A DNA stretch of 64,000 nt, taken from the NCBI RefSeq assembly GCF_947500835.1, contig NZ_CANMTQ010000008.1:173553-237552 (forward strand). The letters run 5' to 3'. Position numbers and translations under genes: made by a program. Shown here piece after piece: positions 27,075 through 35,983 of this stretch. The notes below the pieces were generated by a model. That model did no database searches and was not told the DNA's origin. It saw nothing but the letters and a program-made list of their open reading frames with translations. Source of the stretch: an uncultured Halomonas sp. GTDB lineage: Bacteria > Pseudomonadota > Gammaproteobacteria > Pseudomonadales > Halomonadaceae. The stretch's first letter is position 1. Every line of letters starts with the position of its first letter.

Positions 27075-28163
27075 TTGAATATATTATATTGTTGTCCTTT
27101 TGATACGAGTATACCTACAGGGAAAAACCGTGCCACAAGACACAAAATAGAAGCGCTAAAAGAAATAGGAGACGCTGTTACTATTATTGTTCCTGGAAAA
27201 GTTGGCAGACGTCTTTCTAGAGTCTTTACAGGCGTAATTTGCGAGTTGCGATGCATATTGGCGATCGTAATAAAAAATAAAAAAATTGATTATTATATTA
27301 GTCGTGGCGACGTTGGTCTTTTCTCTGTACCGCTTGCGAAAGCATTTGGTATTTTGACGATGAGAGAAATTCACTGCGGACCCTTCGAAGAGCTAACCTT
27401 ACTTAAAAAGCCAAAGCCGGTTAAGCTATATTTAAAGTTGGTTTTTTATTACTCTTTTATCGTTAACAAAATGTCAGATGTAAGAATCTATAACAATCCG
27501 ATGCTAAAGGAACATTTCGTTAAAGAGGGATGGGGAAATGAGAACGATATTGTTTCATACAATGGAGGAAGCCCTGATGCAGTAGTGTCGATCAGCAAAG
27601 AATCAGCAATGAAAAAATATTCATTGAATTCTAATGTTAAATACTTGGTTTTTGTTGGATCAACGAGTAAATGGCGCGGGGTAGATTTATTAATTGATTT
27701 GCAGAAAGAGTTCGATAAAAATAATGATAATATAAAAATTATTTGTGCGGGGGGTAAGGTTACAAAGGAAATGGATCCTGATGGTATAGTAATAAATGTT
27801 GCGCCACTAGACGATATTGGCTGCGCTGAACTTATTAAATGCGCAGATGCGTGTCTTCTTCCAGTAGCAGATAACCGTGTAAGCCCTGGAAGCCCACTAA
27901 AACTATATGACTATATGATCAATGGACGACCAATTATTGGTCAGCAAAAAATGCCAGGCTATTCAGATGAAATAAAGCGCTATGACGTCGGTATTACTGT
28001 CGACTTTTACGATTCGTCTGAAGCAAGAAATTTAATAGTTGAATTTATCGAAGGTGCTGAAGCGCTTAAACTTTATTCCAAGAATGCAGAAAACTCTTTT
28101 GATGATTATAACTGGGTGTCGCGAGTCAAGGACTGGTTTATATACGGTTCTCAATCTGCATAG
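27075..28163 (+). CDS. Family 4-like glycosyltransferase
   Basis: GT-B fold retaining-type glycosyltransferase, 362 aa. N-terminal part NILYCCPFDTSIPTGKNRATRHKIEAL fits an acceptor domain with a glycine-less variant of the opening loop; C-terminal donor domain shows YLVFVGSTSKWRGVDLLI and the phosphate-binding block SPLKLYDYMINGRPII. A TTG at 27075 was chosen because GAGGA lies six bases upstream and it gives the expected N-terminus; an in-frame TTG at 27054 is an alternative. Sugar specificity unknown. Confidence 0.82.
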   Translation: MNILYCCPFDTSIPTGKNRATRHKIEALKEIGDAVTIIVPGKVGRRLSRVFTGVICELRCILAIVIKNKKIDYYISRGDVGLFSVPLAKAFGILTMREIHCGPFEELTLLKKPKPVKLYLKLVFYYSFIVNKMSDVRIYNNPMLKEHFVKEGWGNENDIVSYNGGSPDAVVSISKESAMKKYSLNSNVKYLVFVGSTSKWRGVDLLIDLQKEFDKNNDNIKIICAGGKVTKEMDPDGIVINVAPLDDIGCAELIKCADACLLPVADNRVSPGSPLKLYDYMINGRPIIGQQKMPGYSDEIKRYDVGITVDFYDSSEARNLIVEFIEGAEALKLYSKNAENSFDDYNWVSRVKDWFIYGSQSA

Positions 28164-28202
28164 AGCGCTAAAAATAAGTACTAAGGTATTCTGAGGTGTT
28201 CT

Positions 28203-29438
28203 GTGACGACTTTTCTCTTTTTGACTTTTATCTATCTGCTATCCTTCTGTGTGGTTTGTTTATTTGGTATTAAGTATAAAAAACTTTTTCTTTTGCTTCT
28301 CTTAGCTCTAGGGTTTCGCTGTTTCCTACTTCTAATCAATCATTATGAGATCTATATACTCCCTGGAAGCGCTGACGATGCAGCAATGTTCGTAAGACAG
28401 GCAAGGCTCTGGTCTGATCTTAGTTTTACTAATATCATTAGTGAGTTCAGCACATCCAGATCCTATAATTATTCAGTTGTAGGCGCTCTGATCTTTAAAG
28501 TATTTGGATTTCACGAAATGATACTGCCGGCGCTGAATCTTGTGGCGGGAGTGTTGATCGTTGGGCTAACTGGAGCTATTACCTATAAAATTTGGGGCAT
28601 GAGGTCAGCGCAATGGGCTGTATTCATCCTCGCTATTTATCCTTTCTCAGCGATCAATTCTGCAGTAGCAATGCGAGAAGAAGCATCTATCTTGCTGTTT
28701 TTGATTGGTTTGTATTACTTTGTTGTTTGGCTAAGGGAGGAATCCGTTCTAGGTATATATATATGCCTCGCCTTTTTCGCGTTAGCAACATTAATTCACC
28801 CTGGATGGGTAGCAGCCATTTTGGGTGTTGGAGCCTATTCTTTATATATTTTAATAAAGTCAATTCCTCAGTTTTTAAATGGCAGCAGAATTACCAAACA
28901 CTATTTTAGTAAACTAGTGCTATCATTTTCTATTTTGCTGTTATCAGTAGGATTGGCGGTTGCTGGAGGAGGCGTTAGCTTAGGAAAAGGAATATCGATT
29001 GGAACAGAAGAGGGTGCTGCGATCTCAGAACAAATAGAGTCAAGATTCCTTGGCGTACCCGATGGTGGTTCAGCGTATCCAGCAATAATAGCTACAGGTA
29101 ATCCCATAACACAACCATGGTTGATTCCTGCAAAAATAGCTTACTTTTTATATGCACCGTTCCCTTGGGATATTAAAAGCGCCAGGCATATTCTAGGATT
29201 GGTTTCATCATTTCTTCTTTTATTCCTCACATGGCGCATTTTTAGAGGCTGGGAAAATATACGTAACAAACAAGAATGCTTAGCGCTATTATTAATCTTG
29301 GTAAGCCTTGTATTCGTCTTCTCTATTGGCGTTTCTAATATAGGTACTGGTATACGCCACAAAACTAAGTTCACAGCACTGTTTATAATACTTGCAGCTG
29401 CTTCTTTTGATACTATTAAGTTAAAAATTAGGAGATGA
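28203..29438 (+). CDS. Multi-spanning membrane protein, candidate Wzy polymerase or GT-C transferase
   Basis: 411 aa, about ten hydrophobic helices, GTG start at 28203. The first periplasmic loop carries the acidic stretch LPGSADDAAMF, similar in place to the catalytic Asp/Glu loop of GT-C enzymes (GT39/ArnT-like), and the second has TSRSYNYSVVGALIFKVFG. It is the only polytopic protein in the locus apart from the ABC transporter and the acyltransferase, so by elimination it is the best candidate for repeat-unit polymerase. Wzy proteins share little sequence, so this is inference. It overlaps the next gene by four bases (ATGA), so the two are translationally coupled. Confidence 0.65.
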   Translation: MTTFLFLTFIYLLSFCVVCLFGIKYKKLFLLLLLALGFRCFLLLINHYEIYILPGSADDAAMFVRQARLWSDLSFTNIISEFSTSRSYNYSVVGALIFKVFGFHEMILPALNLVAGVLIVGLTGAITYKIWGMRSAQWAVFILAIYPFSAINSAVAMREEASILLFLIGLYYFVVWLREESVLGIYICLAFFALATLIHPGWVAAILGVGAYSLYILIKSIPQFLNGSRITKHYFSKLVLSFSILLLSVGLAVAGGGVSLGKGISIGTEEGAAISEQIESRFLGVPDGGSAYPAIIATGNPITQPWLIPAKIAYFLYAPFPWDIKSARHILGLVSSFLLLFLTWRIFRGWENIRNKQECLALLLILVSLVFVFSIGVSNIGTGIRHKTKFTALFIILAAASFDTIKLKIRR

Positions 29439-30577
29439 GCATGGATGTGCTTTTTGTTGCCGGTAATGCTCGCTCGCTGATCGCTAACAGAGGCGATTTG
29501 ATACGCGAAATGCTGGAATCAAATCTGGATGTAGCTGCGGCGGTACCTACAAAAGATTACCTACCCGAAGTAGAAAATCTTGGTATAAAAATATTCCCAT
29601 TTGATATCGGACGTACCGGCATTAATCCAATAAGTGATTTGCGTGCCATTTTTGCTTTGTTAAATATAATGAAGCAATGCAATCCTAATGTGGTTTTTAG
29701 CTATACGATTAAACCTGTGATCTATGGCTCAATTTCGGCTAGATTAGCTAGGGTCCCTAAGGTTTATTCAATGATAACAGGGCTAGGGCATATCTTTACA
29801 ACGTACTCATCACGTACAAAAATTATTCGTTGGTTGGTAACTAAATTATATCGAGTAGGTATCTCTTGCAGCGATCTCGTTTTTTTTCAGAATCCAGATG
29901 ATGAAAATGATTTTACGAAACTTGGTATTGTTCGTGATCGAAAAAAAATTGTACGAGTCAATGGATCGGGGGTCGACACCCAACAATTCGCAATGCAGCC
30001 GCTACCTGAAGGAGCGCCTATTTTCTTATTCATAGGAAGAATTCTTACAGAAAAAGGGATTGCCGAATTTGTTGAAGCAGCCGCAGGTGTTAAAGAAAAT
30101 TATCCTGATGCACGCTTTGTAGCAGTAGGGCCTTATGATTCTTCTTTACCCCATTCAGTGAAAACAACACAGTATGAACGATGGAAAACCAACTCAGTAG
30201 TAGAGTTTTGTGACGCTGTTAAAGATGTCCGCCCCTGGCTTGCTAAGTGTACGGTCTTTGTATTGCCTTCGTATCGCGAAGGTACACCACGCTCGGTTCT
30301 GGAAGCAATGAGCGTAGGTAGAGCTATTATTACTAGCGATGCGCCAGGCTGTCGTGAAACGGTTGTGGACGGTATTAATGGTTTTTTGGTCCCGCCCAAG
30401 AAAGTGGCTCCATTGAAAGATGCCATGCAGGCATTCGTGAAAGATCCGGAGCTGGCTACTACCATGTCTGTAGCGTCGCGAAAACTGGCAGAAGAAAAAT
30501 ACGATGTCCGTAAAGTTAATCAAGTAATCTTAGAAGCGATGAAGAGCGATGAAAGATACAATAAAGCGCCTGTTTGA
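29435..30577 (+). CDS. Family 4 glycosyltransferase
   Basis: 380 aa GT-B enzyme of the PglA/WbpH/CapM-like type. N-terminal NRGDLIREMLESNLDV and acceptor-side FSYTIKPVIYGSISARLARVPK with TGLGHIFT; C-terminal donor domain IFLFIGRILTEKGIAEFVEAA and the E-x7-E block LPSYREGTPRSVLEAMSVGRAIITSDAPG. Overlaps the previous gene by 4 bases and the next (initiating transferase) by 29 bases. In related loci such an enzyme adds the second sugar after the PglC-type priming step. Confidence 0.92.
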   Translation: MSMDVLFVAGNARSLIANRGDLIREMLESNLDVAAAVPTKDYLPEVENLGIKIFPFDIGRTGINPISDLRAIFALLNIMKQCNPNVVFSYTIKPVIYGSISARLARVPKVYSMITGLGHIFTTYSSRTKIIRWLVTKLYRVGISCSDLVFFQNPDDENDFTKLGIVRDRKKIVRVNGSGVDTQQFAMQPLPEGAPIFLFIGRILTEKGIAEFVEAAAGVKENYPDARFVAVGPYDSSLPHSVKTTQYERWKTNSVVEFCDAVKDVRPWLAKCTVFVLPSYREGTPRSVLEAMSVGRAIITSDAPGCRETVVDGINGFLVPPKKVAPLKDAMQAFVKDPELATTMSVASRKLAEEKYDVRKVNQVILEAMKSDERYNKAPV

Positions 30578-31208
30578 TATTACAATAAGTAGTATAGCAC
30601 TGCTGGTATTTTCACCTCTTATACTACTTATGGCCATCTGGATTCGATTCGATAGTCGAGGACCTGTCTTTTTTACTCAAAGTAGAGTTGGTAAAAATCA
30701 GATACCTTTTCAAGTCTTTAAGATGCGAACAATGATTGATCGCTCATCGAGTCATATCGATCAAATAAATGAGCGCGTTATTACCGGAAACAAAGATCCT
30801 AGGATAACGCGCTCAGGGAGGTTTTTGAGAAGCACAAGTCTTGATGAACTTCCTCAATTGTGGAATATCCTGAGAGGGGATATGAGCATAGTAGGTCCAA
30901 GGCCAATAATACCCGAACAATTGGAAGTAGTGCCATCAGTGTATGAAAAGAGATTTGATGTGCTGCCAGGATTAACTGGGCTTGCGCAAATCCGAGGTCG
31001 TCGTAGCTTGGGCTGGCTCGATCAACTACAAGCAGATAAAGAATACGTAGAAAAAAGAAATTTATTCTATGATTTACATATAATAATAAAAACAATGGTA
31101 GTGGTAATAAAAGGTTCAGGTATATATGGCGGTGAAGCTGAAAATTGGCGTACTTATAGAGATAGAATAAAAGATCAAGAAAGACAGGATAATATAGGAC
31201 AACATTGA
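30549..31208 (+). CDS. Initiating sugar phosphate transferase (PglC/WcaJ family)
   Basis: Polyprenyl-phosphate sugar-1-phosphate transferase that starts each repeat unit on undecaprenyl phosphate. 219 aa, the short PglC-like form with one re-entrant membrane helix (ISSIALLVFSPLILLMAIWI) and a cytosolic catalytic part. Signature blocks: GPVFFTQSRVGKNQIPFQVFKMRTM, the catalytic Asp-Glu pair in TSLDELPQLWNILRGDMSIVGPRP, and PGLTGLAQIRGR. The small size fits UDP-linked N-acetylated deoxy sugars made from WbpM products (wbpM is at the end of the locus). Confidence 0.93.
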   Translation: MKDTIKRLFDITISSIALLVFSPLILLMAIWIRFDSRGPVFFTQSRVGKNQIPFQVFKMRTMIDRSSSHIDQINERVITGNKDPRITRSGRFLRSTSLDELPQLWNILRGDMSIVGPRPIIPEQLEVVPSVYEKRFDVLPGLTGLAQIRGRRSLGWLDQLQADKEYVEKRNLFYDLHIIIKTMVVVIKGSGIYGGEAENWRTYRDRIKDQERQDNIGQH

Positions 31209-32047
31209 TGAGTAGCAACTTGAACTGGATGTTGATTACTGCGAATCCTGCCATAGCAAAATACGCAGAAACTTGTGATGTACAACGTATATTTGTGGAT
31301 ATGGAAACTCTTGGAAAGTATGAGCGACAAAAACATCTTTCTGCACATAATGCTACGCATACCCTGGATGATGTATCAGCCGTAGCAGATGTTTTAGAAA
31401 AAGCAGAGCTCATGGTTAGGATAAACCCAATCAATATTAATACAGCCTATGAAATAGATGGCGCTATAGAGAATGGCGCAGAGCGAATAATGTTACCTAT
31501 GTTTCGTAGCGCTAAAGAAGTTCACGAGTTTTTAAAACTAGTAAATGGTCGCGTTCCAGTAACTCTGCTAGCAGAAACAATTCAGGCAGTAAGTAGATTA
31601 CCCACCTATGTGGAAAGTCTTAACTTGCGTGATGAAGTGTACTTTGGTTTAAATGATTTGGCTTTGGATATGAAGTTAAGCTATTTATTTGAACCTCTTG
31701 CTGCTAGAACTTTCGAATTCGGAGCTAAGTTACTTTCAGATCATCAAATTGATTTTGGTTTTGGCGGAATTGCGCGTTTAGGGTATGGAGAATTGCCCTC
31801 AAAATATGTGCTGAGTGAGCATGTACGGCTCGGTTCAAGGTGGGCTATTCTTTCACGAGCATTTCATCTCAACGCCAAAACTTTAGACGAACTGACCAGT
31901 AAAATAAATCTTCCCGAAGAACTGGATAAACTTCGGAAAGAAGAAAAAAGGTTGCAAGAAAGCGATGATCATACTTTAGAGAATAATAGAAAAATTTTAG
32001 AAAAAAAAGTATTTGAAATTGCTAAGGAAAAATGTAGTGATAATTAA
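31208..32047 (+). CDS. HpcH/HpaI-type aldolase (citrate lyase beta family)
   Basis: 279 aa TIM-barrel class II aldolase of the HpcH/HpaI/citrate lyase beta family. Metal ligands are in place: Glu in LLAETIQAV and Asp in YFGLNDLALDM; a likely carboxylate-binding Arg lies in LMVRINPININ. Known family members cleave or form C-C bonds with pyruvate or acetyl-CoA partners. The start ATG at 31208 overlaps the previous TGA by one base, and the stop lies inside the next gene, so it is tightly coupled within the operon. Such enzymes are occasionally seen in surface polysaccharide clusters; its substrate here is unknown. C-terminus is a charged, probably coiled segment. Confidence 0.82.
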   Translation: MSSNLNWMLITANPAIAKYAETCDVQRIFVDMETLGKYERQKHLSAHNATHTLDDVSAVADVLEKAELMVRINPININTAYEIDGAIENGAERIMLPMFRSAKEVHEFLKLVNGRVPVTLLAETIQAVSRLPTYVESLNLRDEVYFGLNDLALDMKLSYLFEPLAARTFEFGAKLLSDHQIDFGFGGIARLGYGELPSKYVLSEHVRLGSRWAILSRAFHLNAKTLDELTSKINLPEELDKLRKEEKRLQESDDHTLENNRKILEKKVFEIAKEKCSDN

Positions 32048-33023
32048 TTTTTCTAAAAAAATAAATATTTTATTTATGCAAAAGCCTGAAGTATTGGTAC
32101 AGCAGCGGGATCAGGTGGAAAGGTATCTAGAAGAAAATTCATCTTTAGCTTTCGATGTATATTTTGCCAGTAGTGCTGAAGATATTGTCGAGGGGACAAG
32201 CATAGATATTATTATCACACCGACACTAGACTGGATTCCATTAGCTCTAAAGAAGATAAGGAACTATCAGTGGATACATTTTCTTTCAGCTGGAATAGAA
32301 AAAATATGGAAGATGAATTTCGATAAGGAAAAAATACTATTAACTAAAAGTAGTGGAGTTAATAGCGCGCCAATGAGCGAATATGCATTAGGTGCTATGC
32401 TTTATTTTGCTAAACAATTCTGGCGTTTCAATGAACAAAGTCAAAAAAAAATATGGGAACGCTATTGGCTAGAAGAGTTGACCGGGAAAAAAGTAGCAAT
32501 CCTTGGATTAGGTCATGTAGGTAAAGCCGTTGCAGAAAAAGCAAATGCTTTTGGCATGAAGGTGGTTGGCGTTCAGCGTAAACCTAAAGAGCATAAAAGT
32601 ATCGATAAAGTAGTTTCTCTTGATAAGATCGAAGAAGTTTTGTTAGATGCAGATTATGTAGTAATCAGCTTGCCACTCACAGACAGTACAGCCGGACTAG
32701 TAGATGAGAATTTCTTAAATTCAGTAAAGACCGGCTGCGTTTTGATCGATATATCAAGAGGTGGAGTCGTTGTCGAGAGCTCAATTGTTAATGCGCTAGA
32801 TAGTAATAAGCTACGCGGAGTAGCATTGGATGTTTTCGAAAAACAGCCTCTCTCATCAGACTCCAAACTCTGGAAAAGAAACAACGTCCTAATCACGCCC
32901 CACGTATCCGGTACTACGCCTTATTATTTAGAAAGAGCGCTAAAGATATTTTTAGATAATTTAAACGAGTTCAAAAAAAATGGAAATCTATTAACTAAAG
33001 TCGACGTTAGTAAAAAATATTGA
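32037..33023 (+). CDS. D-isomer-specific 2-hydroxyacid dehydrogenase
   Basis: 328 aa NAD(P)-dependent dehydrogenase, cytosolic. Cofactor loop KVAILGLGHVGKAVAEKANAFGM, the catalytic Arg in IDISRGGVVVE, the Glu in VALDVFEKQPL and His in LITPHVSGTTP match the family's R-E-H triad. GTG at 32037 follows AAGGAA and overlaps the end of the aldolase gene by 11 bases, so the two are coupled. Reducing a 2-keto acid made by the aldolase is the simplest joint role (inference). Confidence 0.88.
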   Translation: MIINFSKKINILFMQKPEVLVQQRDQVERYLEENSSLAFDVYFASSAEDIVEGTSIDIIITPTLDWIPLALKKIRNYQWIHFLSAGIEKIWKMNFDKEKILLTKSSGVNSAPMSEYALGAMLYFAKQFWRFNEQSQKKIWERYWLEELTGKKVAILGLGHVGKAVAEKANAFGMKVVGVQRKPKEHKSIDKVVSLDKIEEVLLDADYVVISLPLTDSTAGLVDENFLNSVKTGCVLIDISRGGVVVESSIVNALDSNKLRGVALDVFEKQPLSSDSKLWKRNNVLITPHVSGTTPYYLERALKIFLDNLNEFKKNGNLLTKVDVSKKY

Positions 33024-33101
33024 GTTCATCGTTAATATCAAAGTATTTTTAAATAATAAAATTTATATAAATTGTAAATTTTTGAATAAAGGCCGAACCC
33101 C

Positions 33102-34931
33102 ATGTTCAAGACAGTAAAAGAGCTTTATAGTTTGCTCACGCCTAAGCAACGAAGAAAGCTCTTACGGTTGCAAATATTAGTTATTTTGATGTCATTTGCT
33201 GAAATTGCAGGTGTGCTTTCTATTGGCCCTTTCATGGCAGTTGTAGCGGACATGTCCGTTCTAGATGGGGATGGTTTCTGGGGGGATATTTATACTGCCA
33301 CGGGGTTTCAATCACACGAAAACTTTCTGTTTTGGATGGGCGTGCTAGTATTATCTATTCTTTTAGTCGGTAACGCCTTTTCTATCTTTACTATGTGGAA
33401 TTTATTTATATATGCGCAACAGGTTGGAGCACAGATAGGAGAGCGGCTTTTCCAACACTATTTATTCCAACCCTGGCTGTTTCATTCATCAGGTTCGAGC
33501 GCAACTTTAACAAAACAAATTTCGCAAGAAACATCTCGTGTCACGGATCGAATAATACAGCCTCTTCTTCAGATGAGTGCTAAAAGTATCTTGACCGGGC
33601 TAATGATGACGGCAATTTTTATCTACAACCCGAAAGTCGCATTAGCAGGCGCATCTATATTTGCTGTGGCTTATTTTCTGCTTTACCGTTTCGTAAGAAT
33701 ACCATTGATGCGCAATGGTAAAACAATTTCAGAAATGCAAACGAAAAGATTTAAGTTGATGGGTGAAGGTTTTGGAGGTATTAAAGATATTCTTTTACTG
33801 GGAAGACAAAACATATTCTCTGATAGATTTTCAGATGCAAGCAGAAAATTTGCAAGAAGTCAGGGTGTCAACCAGGCTCTTTCTCAAGCTCCCAGGTATG
33901 CAATGGAATTAGTAGCTTTCGGTAGCGTTATGTTACTGATACTCTATTTATTAAAAGTTTATGAGGGTGATCTTGGTGATATTCTTCCCGTGTTGGCTGT
34001 ATACGCATTAGCTGGTTTTAAAATGTTGCCTTCATTTCAGCAAATATACAGCTCATTTTCATATGTAAAAGGTAATATGGCTGCCTTTGAAGCAATTCGT
34101 TCTGATTTGAAAGAAAGTTATAAAAGAACTGTTGAGATAGAAAATAGGAAAGTACAGCTCGAAGAAGAAACAAAAAAGCTATCAGTGAAAGAAAAAATAC
34201 AAATAAAGAATGTATCGTTTACTTATCCAGGAAAGGTAGATCCGGCACTTAATGAAGTAAATATGTCAATTCCTGCAAAAAAGACAATTGGTATAGTCGG
34301 CTCTTCTGGATCTGGTAAGTCTACAGTAATTGATATTCTTCTAGGCCTTATAACCCCATCTAAGGGTGAGTTGCTAATAGACGATGAGCCTTTGATCTCG
34401 AACGATGATAGCAATAAGAAAGTTCGAGAGTGGCAGAACTCCTTGGGTTTCGTACCACAAGCAATTTTCTTATCTGATAATAGTATTAAGGAAAACATAG
34501 CTTTCGGTATGGAAGAAGAAAATATCGATGCCGAAAATCTGAGTAGAGCAGTGAAATTAGCGCATTTGGATGACTTGATAAATCAGTTACCAGAGGGTCT
34601 TAATACTCGTGTGGGTGAGCGTGGAGTTCAATTATCAGGTGGTCAAAAACAGCGTATCGGCATTGCTAGAGCCCTTTATCATGACGCGGATGTTCTCGTC
34701 TTTGATGAAGCAACAAGTGCTTTAGATAATATATCCGAAAAAATGATAATGGACGCAATTTATGAATTCGTAGGAAAGAAAACGGTGATAATAATTGCAC
34801 ATCGTCTATCTACCGTAAAACAATGCGACTTAATTTTTCTAATGGAAAATGGGAAAGTTGTCGATAGTGGAACTTACGAAGAGCTAGCGACAAATAATAA
34901 AATATTCAAAAAGATGGCTAGTAGAGCATGA
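33102..34931 (+). CDS. ABC transporter, PglK-like lipid-linked oligosaccharide flippase
   Basis: 609 aa half-transporter: six membrane helices then an ATPase domain. Walker A GSSGSGKST, signature LSGGQKQR, Walker B VLVFDEATSALD, H-loop IIIAHRLSTV. The membrane part (KQRRKLLRLQILVILMSFAEIAGVLSIGPFMAV, WLFHSSGSSATLTKQISQETSRV) resembles Campylobacter PglK more than drug exporters. No Wzx-type flippase is recognisable in the window, so this protein is the likely flippase for the undecaprenyl-linked unit. Membrane topology and substrate are inferred from family. Confidence 0.85.
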   Translation: MFKTVKELYSLLTPKQRRKLLRLQILVILMSFAEIAGVLSIGPFMAVVADMSVLDGDGFWGDIYTATGFQSHENFLFWMGVLVLSILLVGNAFSIFTMWNLFIYAQQVGAQIGERLFQHYLFQPWLFHSSGSSATLTKQISQETSRVTDRIIQPLLQMSAKSILTGLMMTAIFIYNPKVALAGASIFAVAYFLLYRFVRIPLMRNGKTISEMQTKRFKLMGEGFGGIKDILLLGRQNIFSDRFSDASRKFARSQGVNQALSQAPRYAMELVAFGSVMLLILYLLKVYEGDLGDILPVLAVYALAGFKMLPSFQQIYSSFSYVKGNMAAFEAIRSDLKESYKRTVEIENRKVQLEEETKKLSVKEKIQIKNVSFTYPGKVDPALNEVNMSIPAKKTIGIVGSSGSGKSTVIDILLGLITPSKGELLIDDEPLISNDDSNKKVREWQNSLGFVPQAIFLSDNSIKENIAFGMEEENIDAENLSRAVKLAHLDDLINQLPEGLNTRVGERGVQLSGGQKQRIGIARALYHDADVLVFDEATSALDNISEKMIMDAIYEFVGKKTVIIIAHRLSTVKQCDLIFLMENGKVVDSGTYEELATNNKIFKKMASRA

Positions 34932-34978
34932 TTCTATAAACTTAAAGTATAGTAATTATTTATTTACAGGAATTTCCT

Positions 34979-35983
34979 ATGAGTTCTGAAAAAGGCACTT
35001 TCGTTATATCTTTGGATTTCGAACTTTATTGGGGAGTTCGAGATAAAAAAGGTATTAATGATTATCGAGAAAACATTTTAGGAGTTTGGGAAGCAGTCCC
35101 TGCAATCCTAAATTTGTTGGAGAAGTACAGCGTGCACGCAACATGGGCAACTGTAGGTATTTTATTTGCTAAAGATAAGCAGCAAGCACTTTCTTTTAGC
35201 CCATTGAAAAAACCTTCTTATACGGATAAGAATCTGTCTCCATATTCTTATTTAGAGGAAAGTGATTTTCTCGAAGATAAGATGCATTTTGCACCTACAT
35301 TGATAAATAGTATTTCTAAGTGTGCAGGCCAGGAGGTGGCGACTCATACTTATTCCCATTACTATTGTCTTGAAAGTGGTCAATCTGGTGAAGAATTCAA
35401 AGAAGATATTTCATCGGCTATAAATATTGCATCTCAGTACAATATTGTTACGAAAAGTCTCATTTTCCCAAGAAATCAATTTAACGAAAACTACTTAAAT
35501 TTGCTCTCAGATTTAGGTATCACTTCTTATAGGGGAACTGAAAAAAGCTGGATATATAAAGCTAATCATAACAAAGAGTCTAAAAAACGGTCTCGTCGTG
35601 CCGCCAGACTTTTGGACTCATATATTAATTTATCAGGACATAATACTTATAAAATTGAAAAAATAAATGAAAAACAGCTGCCTGTTAATATTCGGTCGAG
35701 TAGATTCCTCAGGCCATACAACAAAAAACTAAAGCTTCTAGAGCCTTTTAGGTTGCAGCGAATAAAAAAAGGTATGAAGCATGCAGCGAAAAACAATGAG
35801 ATTTATCATCTTTGGTTTCACCCACATAATTTTGGAGTGAATTTATCTGAAAATATTGAATTTTTAGAGTCTATTCTAAAATATTATTCTGAGCTTTATC
35901 ATAGATATGATATGCAGTCGTTAAATATGAAAGAGTTATGCGAGAAAAGTGAAGGCAATTCGTATGGAAAAAAAGCGTCCTAA
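34979..35983 (+). CDS. Polysaccharide deacetylase family protein
   Basis: 334 aa NodB-like carbohydrate esterase (CE4 fold). Opening FVISLDFELYWGVRD holds the catalytic-base and metal Asp region; HATWATVGILFA is the second block; metal-binding histidines lie in VATHTYSHYY (H-x3-H-like), and a late H is in YHLWFHPHNFG. No signal peptide, so it would act in the cytosol on a nucleotide- or lipid-linked sugar rather than on polymer. Neighbour of a sugar formyltransferase, with which its frame overlaps: removal of N-acetyl followed by N-formylation is a plausible joint reaction. Confidence 0.82.
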   Translation: MSSEKGTFVISLDFELYWGVRDKKGINDYRENILGVWEAVPAILNLLEKYSVHATWATVGILFAKDKQQALSFSPLKKPSYTDKNLSPYSYLEESDFLEDKMHFAPTLINSISKCAGQEVATHTYSHYYCLESGQSGEEFKEDISSAINIASQYNIVTKSLIFPRNQFNENYLNLLSDLGITSYRGTEKSWIYKANHNKESKKRSRRAARLLDSYINLSGHNTYKIEKINEKQLPVNIRSSRFLRPYNKKLKLLEPFRLQRIKKGMKHAAKNNEIYHLWFHPHNFGVNLSENIEFLESILKYYSELYHRYDMQSLNMKELCEKSEGNSYGKKAS

